Part shown: positions 48,801 through 62,126 of the stretch, piece after piece | How the letters are laid out: each line of letters opens with the position of its first letter | Numbering within the stretch: position 1 is the first letter of the stretch | Source of the DNA: Eulemur rufifrons | Lineage: Eukaryota > Chordata > Mammalia > Primates > Lemuridae | Direction: 5' to 3' | DNA: 64,000 bases | Assembly: GCF_041146395.1 (NCBI RefSeq) | Contig: NC_090999.1 | Coordinates: 69,321,001-69,385,000 of the forward strand | The notes under the pieces: model-generated | Told to the model about the DNA's origin: nothing | The model's input: only the letters and a program-made list of their open reading frames with translations | Database searches by the model: none | Program-made: the position numbers and the translations under genes

Positions 48801-51565
48801 TGAATAAGGAAATAAATGGAGGTACGTTGAGTAAAGATATTGGAGAAAACCAGAATATTCTGGCTCTCTTGGTCAAAGTTTGACTAGGGTCTATGACAAG
48901 GGTTAAAAGCATTGCTGTCAACACCATGGAGGTTAGTATTAACATTTCTATTGGTTAACATATCTGTCTCAACATTACTGTTTTGTAACCTTAATAACTT
49001 TCCCTGGGAAGGCAACTTTTAAATCCACTGAATTGGACTATATAAAGTGCAAAGATTGCCATTGATTAGACTAATTATTATTCCCAAAAAGTATTAGGTC
49101 ATCGAGACCTGTGAAAAGAAGTCCCGCTCTGCTTTTATTCATACCTGATAAGTAATCATGGTACATTATTTGATATTAAATGGATTTTTTAGGTTCCTCC
49201 AAAATCCTTACCCCTTCAGGACATATACAGGTATCTATTTAGCATATACTATATGCCAGAACAATTCTTGGAGGATGTAAACCTAAGTATCATGGAAGGT
49301 TTTCAAGGACTTTTATTATAACTGTACCAGTGGTTCTCTCAAATTTATTGAGCAGTGCTCATTTTTTCAGTTATGTTCAGACTTGAAGATAGAAGCAAAA
49401 GTATTCTTCAAAAGGGCAAACCCAAGAAATTACATGAGAGAGTAACGGTGATTAAATGAAATGTTTAGCAAAGTTTGTACCCATTATGTTAATCTGCATA
49501 TACATATTTAACTGCCTCCCAGGTGTTTATTTAGAAGGGTGACACAAATAGTTATCAATCTCTTAACGGTTTACTAGTTCCAGCTCTCTGGTTACCTGAC
49601 GAATTTGTCAACTTAACCTCAATATTGCTAACTCTGCTTGACAGAGGTTACTAAAGTACAGTATTGGAAGCTAGGAGAGAAGAAAGCCCTATTCTGACTG
49701 TACAGGAAAGCTTAGCTCTTTGACTAGTCCTAGTATCCTGCGTGGATGGGTCAACGCATCTTGGTCTATTTGCTACCACTGCATGGTGTAAAGGCTGAGA
49801 GACAGGGTTAGATCCTATTTCATAAATTTAGAGCAGCAGTTTACATAGACATCTACTCACCGGCCCCATATACATTCGTGCAAGTCATGCACTGGATAAT
49901 CGTGCCATGAATGGTTTCTCTAGCATTGTGCAGTATACAACTTTCACCATCCTAAAAGCAGTCATAGGTCCAACTGTGTCCCTTCTCCCTTGAAGTGTCA
50001 ACTCCAGGGCATTTTATTCTTATGAGCATAACTATCATTTTAAAAGCATGGCCCCTTGTATTCTACTTTCATAATCTTAAATATAAGTAGGAAGCAAGCT
50101 ATGCTTTTCTGCACTTAGATCTGCTATCTCAAGTACAAACTTTCTTTTTATGCATACATTTTTAATACAGGTGAGAAATATTTCATTTTCATATTCACCT
50201 TTCTTTAGGTATCTTACTAATGGAAACATAATAAATAAGTTTATGGGCTTTCAGAAACACCTAGACCAAGACCAGAAATCTAACTGGCCAACTGTGTATG
50301 GTAACATGGTGCCGATGACAGAACTTTCTAGGATGACAATTGATTCACATTTCGTACATTTATTTTTAAAATTATTCTGTGAATGTCTGTTTCCTCCACA
50401 GGATTGAAGCACCATGTGGTTAGGAAATATGGCTATTTCCTAAATATCTCTAAAATCTACCACAAAGAACTTGCTAAAAATGTATTTGTAGGGTAAACTT
50501 GGAGATCGAATTTCAAAAATTCTTTAAATATATATGTTGTAAAACAAAAACATTAATAACTTAACAGAATATCTAGCAACTCATGACATCTGAAAAATAG
50601 TACTGACATCAAATTTAAATGTATGAAGTCACTTTTATTGTATAGTTTCCTTTGCATATATTATCCATTTATTCCTTCTAACTAACTTAAAGGGTGACTA
50701 ATGCCACACTTTTTGACTCATGGACTTCTTTATTTTTATATTCCTATAAATATTCCAAAGCTTTGCTCTGTGACACAGCTAAGTAGTTGGAAACATTTTG
50801 GTCCTTTCAGTTCTTGCTTTTGAGATTTGTTAGGTGAGATCAGAAAATGCTTAGTATAGGTTTAACTATCCCGTTATTGAGGCAAAATACTTCTGAGTAC
50901 TATACTCAGTGCCCTGTGAATTATGTGTGTTTCTCTTCTGGCTGGTGGAAATAGGCACTATCCCTAGTCTATGTGAATACCATGCACTATTACTTCTAAT
51001 CTTTTTGTTCATCTTTCCTTTATGTCAGGTGGTTTCCTCATTTGTATTTGCTGGTAAGTACACAGCTGAATAGACAATACCAACCTGCAGCAGATACCTG
51101 GAGCTCTCTGTTTGTGAAAATTTTCCTATCTCATTGTGAATAATTCTAGCCACCTTGGTCTCCTGATTTCTCAGTTCGGTCTCCTTAACTCAGGGAGTTC
51201 ACTGGGATTTAACTGTGGTTCCTCTCTTTGGGTCTTGGACCATAAACTCTCTCCAAGCAGTAAATTGGGATAATTATAAGACTCATGTCATTTGCTTTCT
51301 GTCTGAGGGAGGATTTACTTTCATTGCCTAATGTCCAGTGTATTGAACACCATTATTTCATAAATTTTGTCCATTTGTTTTCTGTTTAAGAACTGAATCA
51401 ATTTGTTCCCAGTACATCTTGATAAGAGGCAAAAGTCTCTCCAGAGAATTCATTAAGAACTATAGAGCACAACCATCATGTAATTATTTTGGACTCTTAA
51501 CCACTTGTTTTTCTTTTTTATATTTTCTTGTTTTATATTTTCTATATTTTCTTTTATATTTTCTA
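48801..51565. other. Single-copy AT-rich sequence
   Basis: No gene is seen. A MIR-like trace near 49218-49290 is too short to call. The patch 49730-49960 keeps several CpGs. The stretch 51500-51565 is T-rich with repeated TATATTTT. Confidence 0.45.
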
Positions 51566-51913
51566 TTTTTTTTTTTTTTTTTTTTTTTTTTGTTGAGACA
51601 GAGTCTCACTTTGTTGCCCAGGCTAGAGTGAGTGCCGTGGCGTCAGCTTAGCTCACAGCAACCTACTGCCTAGGGCTTAAGCGATCCTACTGCCTCAGCC
51701 TCCCGAGTAGCTGGGACTACAGGCATGCGCCACCATGCCCGGCTAATTTTTTTTTTCTATATAGATTTTTAGTTGTCCATATAATGTCTTTCTATTTTTT
51801 TAGTAGAGACGGGGTCTCGCTCAGGCTGGTCTCGAACTCCTGACCTTGAGCAATCCACCCGCCTCGTCCTCCCAGAGTGCTAGGATTACAGGCGTGAGCC
51901 ACCACGCCCGGCC
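51566..51913 (-). mobile_element. Full-length lemur-type Alu, antisense, young
   Basis: A 26-base T run is followed by the antisense lemur Alu: 'GTGCCGTGGCGTCAGCTTAG', 'CCCGAGTAGCTGGGACTACA', the expanded linker, and a left arm ending 'CCACGCCCGGCC'. CpGs are largely intact. TATATTTT lies directly beyond the right end and is repeated in the T-rich left flank, so a target-site duplication is likely but its limits are ambiguous. Frames crossing it are not genes. Confidence 0.95.
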
Positions 51914-54900
51914 TATATTTTTTAAAAAAAAATAAACAGGAGAATTCTTGCTTAAGAAGGATAATAAATGAGTGAGAAAAAAAAACAGTTCATAGTTCAA
52001 TAGCAAAGAACCTAGAAAAACTGAATCTGACACATTGCTGAGCTATTGTAACTGGATAGTAATAATAATGATAATCTGAGTTACCAAGAAAAATTTCAAT
52101 TACAGTCAATACCTTCCATTTATAAAACTAGGATGTGAAATAATATAATCTGCTATTTAAATGTTTTAAATTAAAATGGCTAAATAAAGGCTTTTTTTAA
52201 TTTTATTTTTTATCTTGATAGTGTATACTTAGGCTACTGAAGCATTTTTATATGAAATAACTCTTTCTGCTCTGATGCAGCATGAATAGACAGAGTCTGG
52301 CCTGGCTTCTGAAACAACGGCAACTTCTCCATTTTTATCTATGAAGCAGGTGTTTCCCTTTGGCCCATTACTGACATGTACAAGAGAACTTCAGTGGTTT
52401 GTATTTTTACTCACTGTTTTGATATCCTATTTTTAATCAGGACCTCTGACCACAGGGACCCAGGATGTGCTGTGTAATATATCCCTTCAGAAAATAAACA
52501 AGAAAACTTGCCTAAAAGGAATATCCTGCTGTGATCATTCATCCCTCAATCAGTACACACCAGAATATAATTTTATAATGCCCAATAACTATAATGGTTA
52601 AATTTCTTTCTCAAGGCCATACATCAATTTAGGGAGATATTACAATTATGTCTCAGATTGTCCAAGAGCTCTAATGCTCTGACAATGAAAAGTGACTGTG
52701 AAAACAATTTGTAGTCTTCCTAAGGAAAAAGAAAAGAAAAATAATACAGACACAAACATAGAGGTACAGATCAAATGACTTAAAGAATTCTATTTCTTTT
52801 TTAATTTAATTTTAATCCATTAAAATGTTTTTCAATTCTCTTTTCTAATCTTTTCCGTCTCTCTGCAGCAGAGTACACTGTAAAGAAAAAAAGTTCATGT
52901 GAAGTGTTCTGCCAGTCCAATAAAAGATTGTTCTTTGAGGCTAAAATTAAAGCAATTAGTCATCTAAGTCTAACTTAAATGATAACCAAAATTGAGATTA
53001 TAAAGCAGCACTGTCCTACCCAGGGAATTCTGCTTTGACTGCAAATGGTAAATATCACCTTTATTTTAGATTCATTTTTAATCTTTGATTTACTGCCATG
53101 CAATCACTCAGAAATGAATGTATGCTAATTTAGTTCATTACTAGAAGCACACATGAAATATGCAAAGGTTGTCACTGCCATTCACTTTTTCACCCATTAT
53201 CTGTATCTGAAATAAATATACCTGCTTCATAACAATTTTTAGACATTGTGTAATCTTCATAAGAATCATTCTATTTGGTGAAATTAAGTAACTAAAGAAA
53301 CTATCACTTAATCCAGTGTAATCATAAAAAAAAAAAAAAGCAGTAACCAACAGTCAACAAAGAACTATTCTGCTTACAGTGAAGGGGAGACAATTAATTA
53401 GAAAAGAGAATTAATTAAATCCTCCAACTAATCCCTGGTGATAAGGTTTACAGAGGGTGGGTTCAATGCTTAAATGTATTATCTTATGCTGGAGCAATTA
53501 TAAGCAAATTAGATATTAAAAGAAATAATTGGCATCTAAAATTAACCAGTAGTCTTTTTCTATGAATCTGCTAAGTATATATCCAGAACTGTTAACTACA
53601 ACAGTGATAGCTGTTTGAATCTGGAATTAAATTATACTAGTTACTAATATTTTTCATCTCTCAAAAGATTTGTGGCAACACACATTGGGGATATTTTTCT
53701 CCTTTGAAATTGCCTTTATGGTTAGCCAGAAAATAAATGAGGCTGAAAATTAATTCACATGGCATTTTAACCAATAGTCAGTAATTTCTGTTTTGCAAGC
53801 AAGAAGCAGCCCAATGCATTTAGGAATAATTTTCCAAAAAGGCCCTATGTTAGCTGTCCCTCTGAAGAGGACCAATCCATTTCCATTTCAAACCTTTTCA
53901 CCAAATGAAACTCTTGTTTTTATTAAGGTGCCAGTATCTAAGTTGCATTTCATTCAATATACAGGCCACTTGTCTTTCATTTCAGCCAACCTGAATCTGA
54001 ACTTCTTCCAATATTTGAAAATCTCTCCACCTTATGAATTTTTTTAGTTAGCAAAGCTGCCTTCAGTTATTGAAACTGTAAAGGCCAAATGGCTTTCTCA
54101 GCCCTCCTGTCAGTTCAGGCAGGAGACTGGTTCCACCCATTAGATGTATGCAGCCCCAAAATTTAAGGTCCATGGTGAACTCTCATTTTTGTAGTGCAAC
54201 AGTTGCAAGATGCAAGGTGGTATCCAGAGCAAGATGTGGAGTCTAGTGATTTGCAGTATCTGATACCTCAGCAGGCGGATGAGTGGTGTGATTTAGGACA
54301 TCGCTCTTTACTGCATAGTCCCCAAAACCAGTTCTCCAGACCAGGAGAGCACCATTTTCTCCCAAAGAATCTTCTGCTCTGCAACCAGACTGGTCTAGTA
54401 AAAGGACGGTGACTTATGCTGGTAGATATACCCTTGTTTTGAGCTCATCTGGTTCCATTCTTTAAATTATATTATTGGGCTTTAGATAATCTGAGGCCAA
54501 ATTTTCTTTACTTAAAATTGAATTGTTATGCAAATAAGATGAGTTAATACACATAGAACACCTAGTATATGTTAGGAAAATGTATTGAGGTATTAATTGC
54601 TATTTTGTTTTTATTATAGTTGAAGAATTAAAAAAAAACTGCTATTCACATTTTACGCTCTGGATTTTTTCCCTGTTGTTTTCTATGATGTTATCTAAGC
54701 ATCTGTGCTTTCTTACCTAATAGGAATTTTTCAGACTAGGAGATCATCTCAAAATATTTGTTTTCCTTTTGTCTTTAGTTTTTGTAAGGTTGAGTTCATT
54801 TAAAAAGCTATAGTAAAAAAGCAAAGAGAAGCAAGCAAGAGTAACAAAAAAGAAAAAGACTTCCTAAATAGGCAAAGAAGCTGGACTGTGAGTTTCTGAG

Positions 54901-56004
54901 ATTGGTGTGAACTCTTACATACACCCTAGGAAGGCAGAATAGTCTTGAGAAGATATGTCTACACTGCACACCTAAAGAGACTGAAACCTCTGTCCAGGTC
55001 TCCCAGCCTCCACTTAGAAGTAGCAGAGCCACCTGCCTGCATAGGACTACCTAATCAAACTTAAAGACATTTTCTGGGTTTCTTTCCTTTTCTTATTTAT
55101 TTATTTATTTTTTTCTTTTCCTTCTTTTGCATGACTACACCTCTTATATATCTGTACATGTTCCTGGGATGGATAAAGACCTCACTATAGATGCATGGGT
55201 GAGCCTAAATTTCTTGATAGACTAACAGAATGAAGGTTCAGTATCACCTTCAATTTTCTTGGAAGAAAATGATATAATCTGTGTCTTTCCTGCTTTTGTG
55301 GACTATGGTCTGATCCTTTTAGCCATAGACACCCAATAGCACCTCAGAAAATGCCAGTTCTACTCCTTTATTTGTCTGTTTTCTTTCTATTACATCTTAC
55401 AATTATTTGGAAAAGCTTAGTTCGGGAACTGGCACAAAATACGTACTCAGTAAATATTAGTTCTTTGCTTCTGTTAAAGCTGCTAAATCTTAAACTTTTG
55501 GGGTAATTTCTAGACCTAACACATGAGATGGGCTTGAAAATTTAGTAAATTGAAGTTAAATAAGAATCCCAATGTGTTTTATCTAGCAATCTAAAAAATT
55601 TTAATATTGATTGTTTTTAAGGGAACAATGGGGGCAATCGTGCTCATCACAGGCCCCATCCTTCTTATGATCCTGTACTTGGTCCAATTTATCAATTGCG
55701 TTTCCTCCTCTAGGACAAATCTATTTATTCCATCTATCCTCCTTATTCTGGGCAGTAAAAAACAAGATTCTTGTCACATGATTGAAAGTCTGGACAAATA
55801 TGTTCATTTATGGACAGAATAATCCAACAAACAAGGGATGGGAATGGAAGAATTGTATTTAATTTTGAGCAACAAAAACGATAACATGTAAATGGAAAAG
55901 AGACAAATTTGAAAAAAAAAGGTGCATTTACAGAGAGAAAGAATTAATCAAAACTTATGGATCCTGCATGTGTATATGTACTTCATTAAAACTGACGTGG
56001 TCAA
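51914..56004. other. Mostly single-copy sequence, no gene supported
   Basis: The segments 52280-52960 and 53690-54060 are repeat-free and could contain conserved non-coding sequence. A 72-codon frame at 54194-54412 sits in a CpG-containing patch of unknown nature. Poly(T)/(ATTT)n lies near 55100. An L2-tail-like trace is at 55430-55475. None is strong enough for a gene call. Confidence 0.4.
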
Positions 56005-56227
56005 AATCACTAGAGCTCACATTTGCTAAGTTTATATGTGATTATTGTTATGGTAAGCATTTTTTTATGTATTAGCTCATTTAATTTTTACCTAAGTTGC
56101 AAAATCTGTCCTATTGTTATTCATTTGATAAATGAGGAAATGAGTACAGTGAGGGTAAGAGACTTACCCGTAGTTGCCCATTTAGTAAAAAGTCAGTATT
56201 TGAATGCAGCAATTTGACTTGAGGGTC

Positions 56228-56266
<39 letters not shown>

Positions 56267-56290
56267 CCACCATGCTATATTGATTCCTAT
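56005..56290 (-). mobile_element. MIR, antisense, interrupted by (AC)n
   Basis: 'ATTAGCTCATTTAATTTTTA', 'GATAAATGAGGAAATGAGTA' and 'GGTAAGAGACTTACCCGTAG' follow the reverse complement of the MIR core. An (AC)n tract is embedded before the expected 5' end. It is an ancient tRNA-derived SINE and no longer functional. Confidence 0.75.
56230..56265. repeat. (AC)n microsatellite
   Basis: Eighteen uninterrupted AC units; the longest perfect dinucleotide run in the window. Confidence 0.97.
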
Positions 56291-57672
56291 GGCTTTTAAA
56301 AAAATTATCAGCTAGCTAACCTACAAGAGGATGTTGATTTTTCACAGCCAACTGGCAAAATTTTATGAGTGATAGAATAAAAAAGAAATGAACAGTAAAA
56401 AGGTAGATCTTCCTCTGAAAATAGGATTAAATTATAGGAAGAACTTTGTAAAGATACTGTGAAGAAGGACTGGAATTTATTTGAGGAAGATTTTCACTAC
56501 ATAAATACTTTCAAGTAATGCTGTTGTTGCAGAGAGCTGGTGTATTTTATGTCTTAGACTTTATGTATGACATTCAACTGTTCTTACATTCAGAAAATAG
56601 CAACACTAAGTTAGAAGCAATGAAGATTCAAAGTGAAATCCTTCCTCATGCCTCAAGACCTGTGCTCATTACAGAATAGCAGGCTATGTTTGACTTTGTT
56701 ATTAAATTGGATTTAAAAAGGCAGGTAGAGTACTTCATGCATGGTGAACATTTGTCCAATTGTAGATGGCAGACTGTCCATATAACCTATGAAACACAGT
56801 TGCAGTTGATGTGACATCTGTATCCATAGCTAGGAAACCCATAATAGCAACATGAAAAGTCCCACAATTAGACATGCCCTGAAACAAAAATGGAGGGAGG
56901 ATTGCGCAAGCGAGGAACTACAAACAATAACGAGCCTAGTGATTGAAAGGATTTCCACACTGGAAAGGATACATTTGTATTGTTTCACTCATTTAAGCAT
57001 GACTCAAAATGTGGTTGATTATTGTGAAATCTGTATTTCAGCTTTCAGAAATAGTATTGAGTGTTTGGGTTATTTTATCAATGCTGGAAGTTACTAGACT
57101 GTAAAAGAGTACTCTAAATCTTTCTAGAGATATGTCTAAACATCAATCACAGTCAATTTTTTCAAGAAAATTAAAATAAATGATGGCTTAGCTTTTATTT
57201 TTAATAGTCTCCTAATGTTTTCCTTTCAATATAGCTTACATTTTGGGAAAAATTGATTTTTTTGTACAAAAAATATTCATAATTAACTCCAGGATAGGAA
57301 TAGTTCCTTCAAAGCCCTATTCCTTTTATCTATGCCACTAGGCATTTACATTCTCAGGTGAGCCATAGGATTTAGAGGTTGACTCTAAAGTTCACTTAAA
57401 AGGAGAGTAGAATATATAAATTTGCTTAGAGTTAGTGATTTCAATCATTGTGTTTCTCAAGAAAAGTTGTTGTAAGTGAATCCAAAGATATGCTGATTTC
57501 AATATTAGGCCATACCCAGAAAGAAATACAAATTATGACAATCAATAAAGAAATATTAGTGTTAGACTCACTACTACCTGAGCTAAAATCTCAATATTAT
57601 CACTATTTAACATGTGCAGAATTGTAACTTCTCTTTCTTAGTTTCCTATAAAAAATGGTGAAATTATAACTA
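56291..57672. other. Single-copy AT-rich sequence
   Basis: No gene or confident repeat is seen. An 81-codon frame at 56852-57097 has no recognised similarity. Confidence 0.5.
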
Positions 57673-57956
57673 CCTCACAGGAGTCTGGTTTTTATTTTTT
57701 GGTCAAACTATTTATTTATTATTTTCAATTTTTATTTTTTTTATTTCAGCACATTATGGGGATACAAATGTTTAGGTTACATATATTGCCTTTGCTCTAC
57801 CCCATAAAAAACAATAGTGATCTAGTACCTCTTACATTATCCTGGATAGAGCTGGAGCCAATTCTACTAACTGAAGTATCACAAGAATAGAAAAACAAGC
57901 ACCACATGTACCCACCATCAAATTGGTATTAACTGATCAACACTTAAGTGCACATA

Positions 57957-58466
57957 TTTATTTATTTATTTTTAATTTCAGAATATTATGGGGGTACAAA
58001 TGTTTTGGTTACATGGATTGCTTTTGTACTGCTTGAGTCCAAGTTGTGAGTGTGCCCATAAACCAGATAGTGTACATTGTATCCATTAGGTATGATTTCA
58101 CCCATCCCGTCCTGCCCCGTCCCACCTGCTTGATGTTCGCTGAGTTTTACTTCCATCTATGTATATGAGTGCTGATTGGTTAGTTCCAATTTAATAGTGA
58201 GTAAGTGTGGTGTTTGTTTTTCCATTGTTATAATACTTCACTTAAAAGAATGGTCTCCAGTTCTATCCAGATTGTTGCCAAAGGTATTGATTCATTTTTT
58301 ATGGCTGAGTAGTACTCCATGGTGTACACACACTGTATTTTCTTAATCCACTCATGAATTGATTGGCACTTGGGTTGATTCCCCATCTTTGCGATTGTGA
58401 ATTGTGCTGCACTAAACATTCTAGTGCAAGTGTCTTTTTGATAAAATCACTTCTTTTCCTTTGGGT
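57957..58466 (-). mobile_element. L1 3' end within composite, antisense
   Basis: It starts with (TTTA)n and 'CAGAATATTATGGGGGTACA', passes the 3' UTR and 'TGGCTGAGTAGTACTCCATG', and stops at 'CTTTTCCTTTGGGTAAA'. That stop corresponds to about 29261 in the sense reference copy at 28841-29797. Confidence 0.9.
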
Positions 58467-59666
58467 AAAGATCTCTACAAAAAGAACAATAAATCACCGA
58501 GGAGAGAAAATGCAGGTCATGTAAACAAATGAAAAAATATATCATGCTCATGGATCAGCAGAATCAAAATTGTTAAAATGACTATACTCCCCAAAATTAC
58601 TTACAGATTTGATGCAATCCCCATCAAAATACCAATGTCATTTTTTATAGATTTATGAAAAATAATTCTACACTTTGTTTGGAGCCAGAAAAGAACACAA
58701 ATAGCCAAAGCAACCTTAAGCAAAAGGAACAAATCTGGAGGCATGACTTTATCAGATTTTAAGCTATACTACAAGGCTATAGTAACTAAAATGGCATGGT
58801 ACTGGCACAGAAATAGAGTCATAGACCAATGCAACAGAACAGAGTACCCAGATATGAAACCATCCACATATTGCCATATGATCTTTGACAACGTAGACAA
58901 CAATATACACTGAGGAAAAGAATCCCTATTCAGTAAATAGTGCTGAGAAGACTGGATAGCCACATGTAGAAGACTGAAGCAGGATCCAAATCTCTCACCA
59001 CTCACAAAAATTAATTAAAGTCAGATGACAGACTTAACCTAAGACATGAAACCATAAGAATTCTAGAAGAAAATTTTGGAAAACTCTTCTAAATATTGGC
59101 CTAGGCAAAGAATTTATGAAGAAGACCCCCAAAACCAATTACAGCAACAGCAAAAATTAACAAATGAGACTTGATTAAGTTAAAAAGCTTCTGCACAACC
59201 AAGGAAACAATTAACAGAGTGAATAGACAACCAATAAAATCAATAAAATGGGAGAAAATATTAGCAAGCTATACTTCTGATAAGGAGCTAATAAGCAGAA
59301 TCTACAAAGAACTCAGGCAAATCAGGAAGAAAAAAATCAACCAAATTAAAAAGTGGACAAAAGACTTCATGTCTGAACAGAAGCTTTTCAAAAGAAGATA
59401 GATTAATGGCCAAAAAACATATGAAAAAATGCTCAATGTCACTAATCATCAGGGAAATGCAAATCAAAACCACAATGAGTATCACCTAACCTCCAATGAG
59501 AATGGCTTTTATCTAAAAGTCCCAAAACAATAGATGCTGGTGTGGATGCAGAGAGAATGGAGCGCTTATACACTGCAGGTGAGACTGCAAACTAGTACCT
59601 CTATGGAAAGTAGTTTGGACATCCCTCAAAGAACTAAAAATAAAACTACCATTTCATCCAGCAATC
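58467..59666 (+). pseudogene. Inverted L1 ORF2 C-terminal fragment
   Basis: It is sense-oriented ORF2 text beginning 'GATCTCTACAAAAAGAACAA' and ending 'CATTTCATCCAGCAATCC'. That end corresponds to about 29248 of the reference copy. It would encode the region after the reverse-transcriptase core up to the cysteine-rich C-terminal part, but stops break it. The longest relic is 76 codons (59171-59401). The 78-codon minus-strand frame at 58769-59005 is a shadow. The end lies only about 13 bp from the start of the antisense piece in L1 coordinates, the signature of a 5' inversion. Confidence 0.85.
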
Positions 59667-59680
59667 CCTCACAGGAATCT

Positions 59681-60604
59681 TAAAATGATTAAATGATGCA
59701 ATGTACAGTAGAAAGTCTTTTATCTGACATTATTGGGACAGGTAGTTAATTTATTAATTGACAATTAGTTAAAACAAATGTATAGTATTTCAAATGCCCT
59801 GGAAATAGATTAATATGACTAACATAAGAAATGGTGAGTGACGTGAACTTCTAATGTTTACTTCCATGAAAGTCAGTTAAGAGAGTTTATGAAAAAGGAG
59901 CCTAGAACCTGCCTCAGCTTACATTAGCTTTCCTCTCTTCTATCTCCTTACTGTCAAAGCAATGAGATCAATGAGATGGCCAAAGATTGACTGTTTTGTT
60001 GTTTCAGTGGAAATATTTTTATTATCTGTTCTGATTTTAAAAATATATTTATAATAATGATAATAAGATGTCACAAATAGAGGAGAGGTTAAACACAAAA
60101 ATCAAACTATTTGATAATCCTTTCAATAAATAATGTAGATAAGTTATCCATATCTGAAAGACAATAGACTCCTACCTCCTATCTTTGTAATTCTAGTATA
60201 TGCAATAATTTATTAACGAAACTATGAAACTCTAAAGGAAATTAAGGGAAAAGAACAATGCATTTGATTTCATTAAAATTTAAATTTTGTCCAATAATAG
60301 AAGACATTTTTCTACTGTAAGTCTGAAAACAGCTGTGGAGAGTGCAATGACAATATCTAAAGAAGCCCAGCATCTGCATCTTCGGTGACCCAGCAATTCC
60401 ACATCACACATACCTTAGACAAAGAGAAATGCAAATGCACATAGACACATGCTCAAAAATGTACTGTAAGCAATTGAATACTGCATGGTGTATGATGGTA
60501 AAAAACTTAGAAATATATGAATATTTAACAAAATGTGATAGATACATTTCTTAAAGTGGAATGTGATACAGGTCATATCTTTAAAAAATTCTTTTAAATT
60601 GCAG
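59681..60604. other. AT-rich single-copy sequence
   Basis: No gene or confident repeat is seen. Confidence 0.5.
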
Positions 60605-60825
60605 CCTGCCATGTGCTGTTTGTTCTAGGTGATTTGCAAATATTAACACATTTGATACTTATCACAACCTTGTCAAATAAAGACTATAAAATATTTCAAT
60701 TTTATGGTAAGGAAAATGAGATACAGTGAGATTAAGTACCTTATCCAAGGTAACATACAGCTAATAAGAATCAAAGCTAGGATTTTAATCTAGTTTGGCT
60801 CCAGTCTTTAATCTTAACCACTTTT
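60605..60825 (-). mobile_element. MIR, antisense
   Basis: 'ATTAACACATTTGATACTTA', 'GTAAGGAAAATGAGATACAG', 'GTACCTTATCCAAGGTAACA' and 'TCTTAACCACTTTTCATTC' follow the reverse complement of MIR over most of its length. Confidence 0.8.
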
Positions 60826-61508
60826 CATTCTTTCTTCTTTGGTGATAAAGAATGAACTAGAATCCCATGAATAAATAAAAGTGATATATGTCACAAACAT
60901 AATTTTAAATGGATAAAAGCATATTTAAAATGATAAATTCAGTATGATAACAAGTACTGAATGATTAAAAGCAAGCAGAAAAACATATATTGCTTATGAG
61001 AACATATATGTAGTAAAGTATTTAAAATTAAATTAAAAATTGAAGTTAAGTTTAAAAATAAAGTCAATATCAAGATAAGAATTACTTCTGGGTAAGAAAG
61101 AGCAAAGAAAATGAAATCAAAAAAGTGTATAAGGGGCTTCAAATGAACTGGAATATTTTATCGGTGTAAAATAAAGTAGATCTGAAACCAATGTGGCGAA
61201 ACCTTAAGATAAGTTAAAATTGGGTGGTAGGTACAAAGATGTTTATTATATCATTGTTTTTTAATTACTGAAAATATATAGAACTAATATGCATTATATA
61301 TTCATCTTACCAAAGAAAACATCAATTATTTTATATGGATTTTCTACTTTTATTATGAATACACACACCTATACTTTCTACTGCATGTGTACAGATAAAC
61401 TGATTTGTAACTGACTTTAGAAAATTTAAAGATATGTATTTTATTGCAAAGTCAATAAATATGTCTACAGCATGAGTTTAAGCATTTTTATTGCATTCTA
61501 TTTTACTC
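60826..61508. other. AT-rich sequence, no feature seen
   Basis: No gene is seen. It is A/T-rich with short frames only. Confidence 0.5.
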
Positions 61509-61509
61509 C

Positions 61510-61785
61510 AATCAATTTTTTACTAATATATAATATTTGCACACATTTTGGGGGATACATGTGATATTTGGATACCTATATACAATATGTAATGATTAAA
61601 TCAGGGTGATTGGGACATCCATTATCTCAAACATTTATCTTTTCTTTGTTGTAAGAACACTACAAATCTCTTCTAGCTATTTTGAAGTAAACAATAACTG
61701 TATTTTCCCTATTGTACTAATGAATACTAGAACTTATTCCTTCAATATAAGTGTATTTTGTATACCGTAGCTAACTATTTTGACA
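61510..61785 (-). mobile_element. Old L1 3' end, antisense
   Basis: 'GGGGGATACATGTGATATTT', 'AATCAGGGTGATTGGGACAT', 'CTCTTCTAGCTATTTTGAAG' and 'GAATACTAGAACTTATTCCT' are the reverse complement of an L1PB/L1MA-type 3' end. The poly(T) start is decayed. It is more diverged than the neighbouring copy. Confidence 0.85.
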
Positions 61786-61846
61786 GGTATTATGTTATTC
61801 CAAGATTTTCACTATTGTAGGCAATACTGAAATGCATATACTCTTT

Positions 61847-62126
61847 TTTATTTATTTATTTTTATTTTTTAAAATTTTTTATTGATACATAATAATTGTA
61901 CATATTCATGGAGTACATGGTATATTTTGATACAAGCATATAACATATGATCAAATCAGGGTAATTGGGACATGATTCACCTCAAACATTTATCATTGCT
62001 TTATGTTGGGAACATTTGAAAACTTCTAGCTATTCTGAAATATAATAAATTATTGTTAACTATAGTTGCCCTATAGCACTATTGAACACTAGAACTTTTT
62101 CCTTCTATTTAACAGTATTACCCCTT
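61847..62126 (-). mobile_element. L1 3' end, antisense, with perfect target-site duplication
   Basis: A T-rich tail is followed by 'TTGATACATAATAATTGTAC', 'AATCAGGGTAATTGGGACAT' and 'CACTAGAACTTTTTCCTTC', the same terminal segment as the copy just to the left. The 12-bp direct repeat CATATACTCTTT (61835-61846, 62127-62138) marks the insertion. The body is about 280 bp, fully truncated to the 3' UTR. Confidence 0.93.

Larger units (their letters stand above)
57687..59666 (-). mobile_element. Four-part composite L1 insertion
   Basis: Pieces in order: antisense L1 3' end (57687-57803); sense L1 piece from the ORF2 end to the start of the 3' UTR (57803-57956); antisense L1 tail with its own T run (57957-58466); sense ORF2 piece (58467-59666). 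One outer duplication flanks all four, CCTCACAGGAGTCT (57673-57686) and CCTCACAGGAATCT (59667-59680), 13 of 14 identical. The last two pieces join as in twin priming. All coding frames are fragments, for example 59171-59401. Confidence 0.8.
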
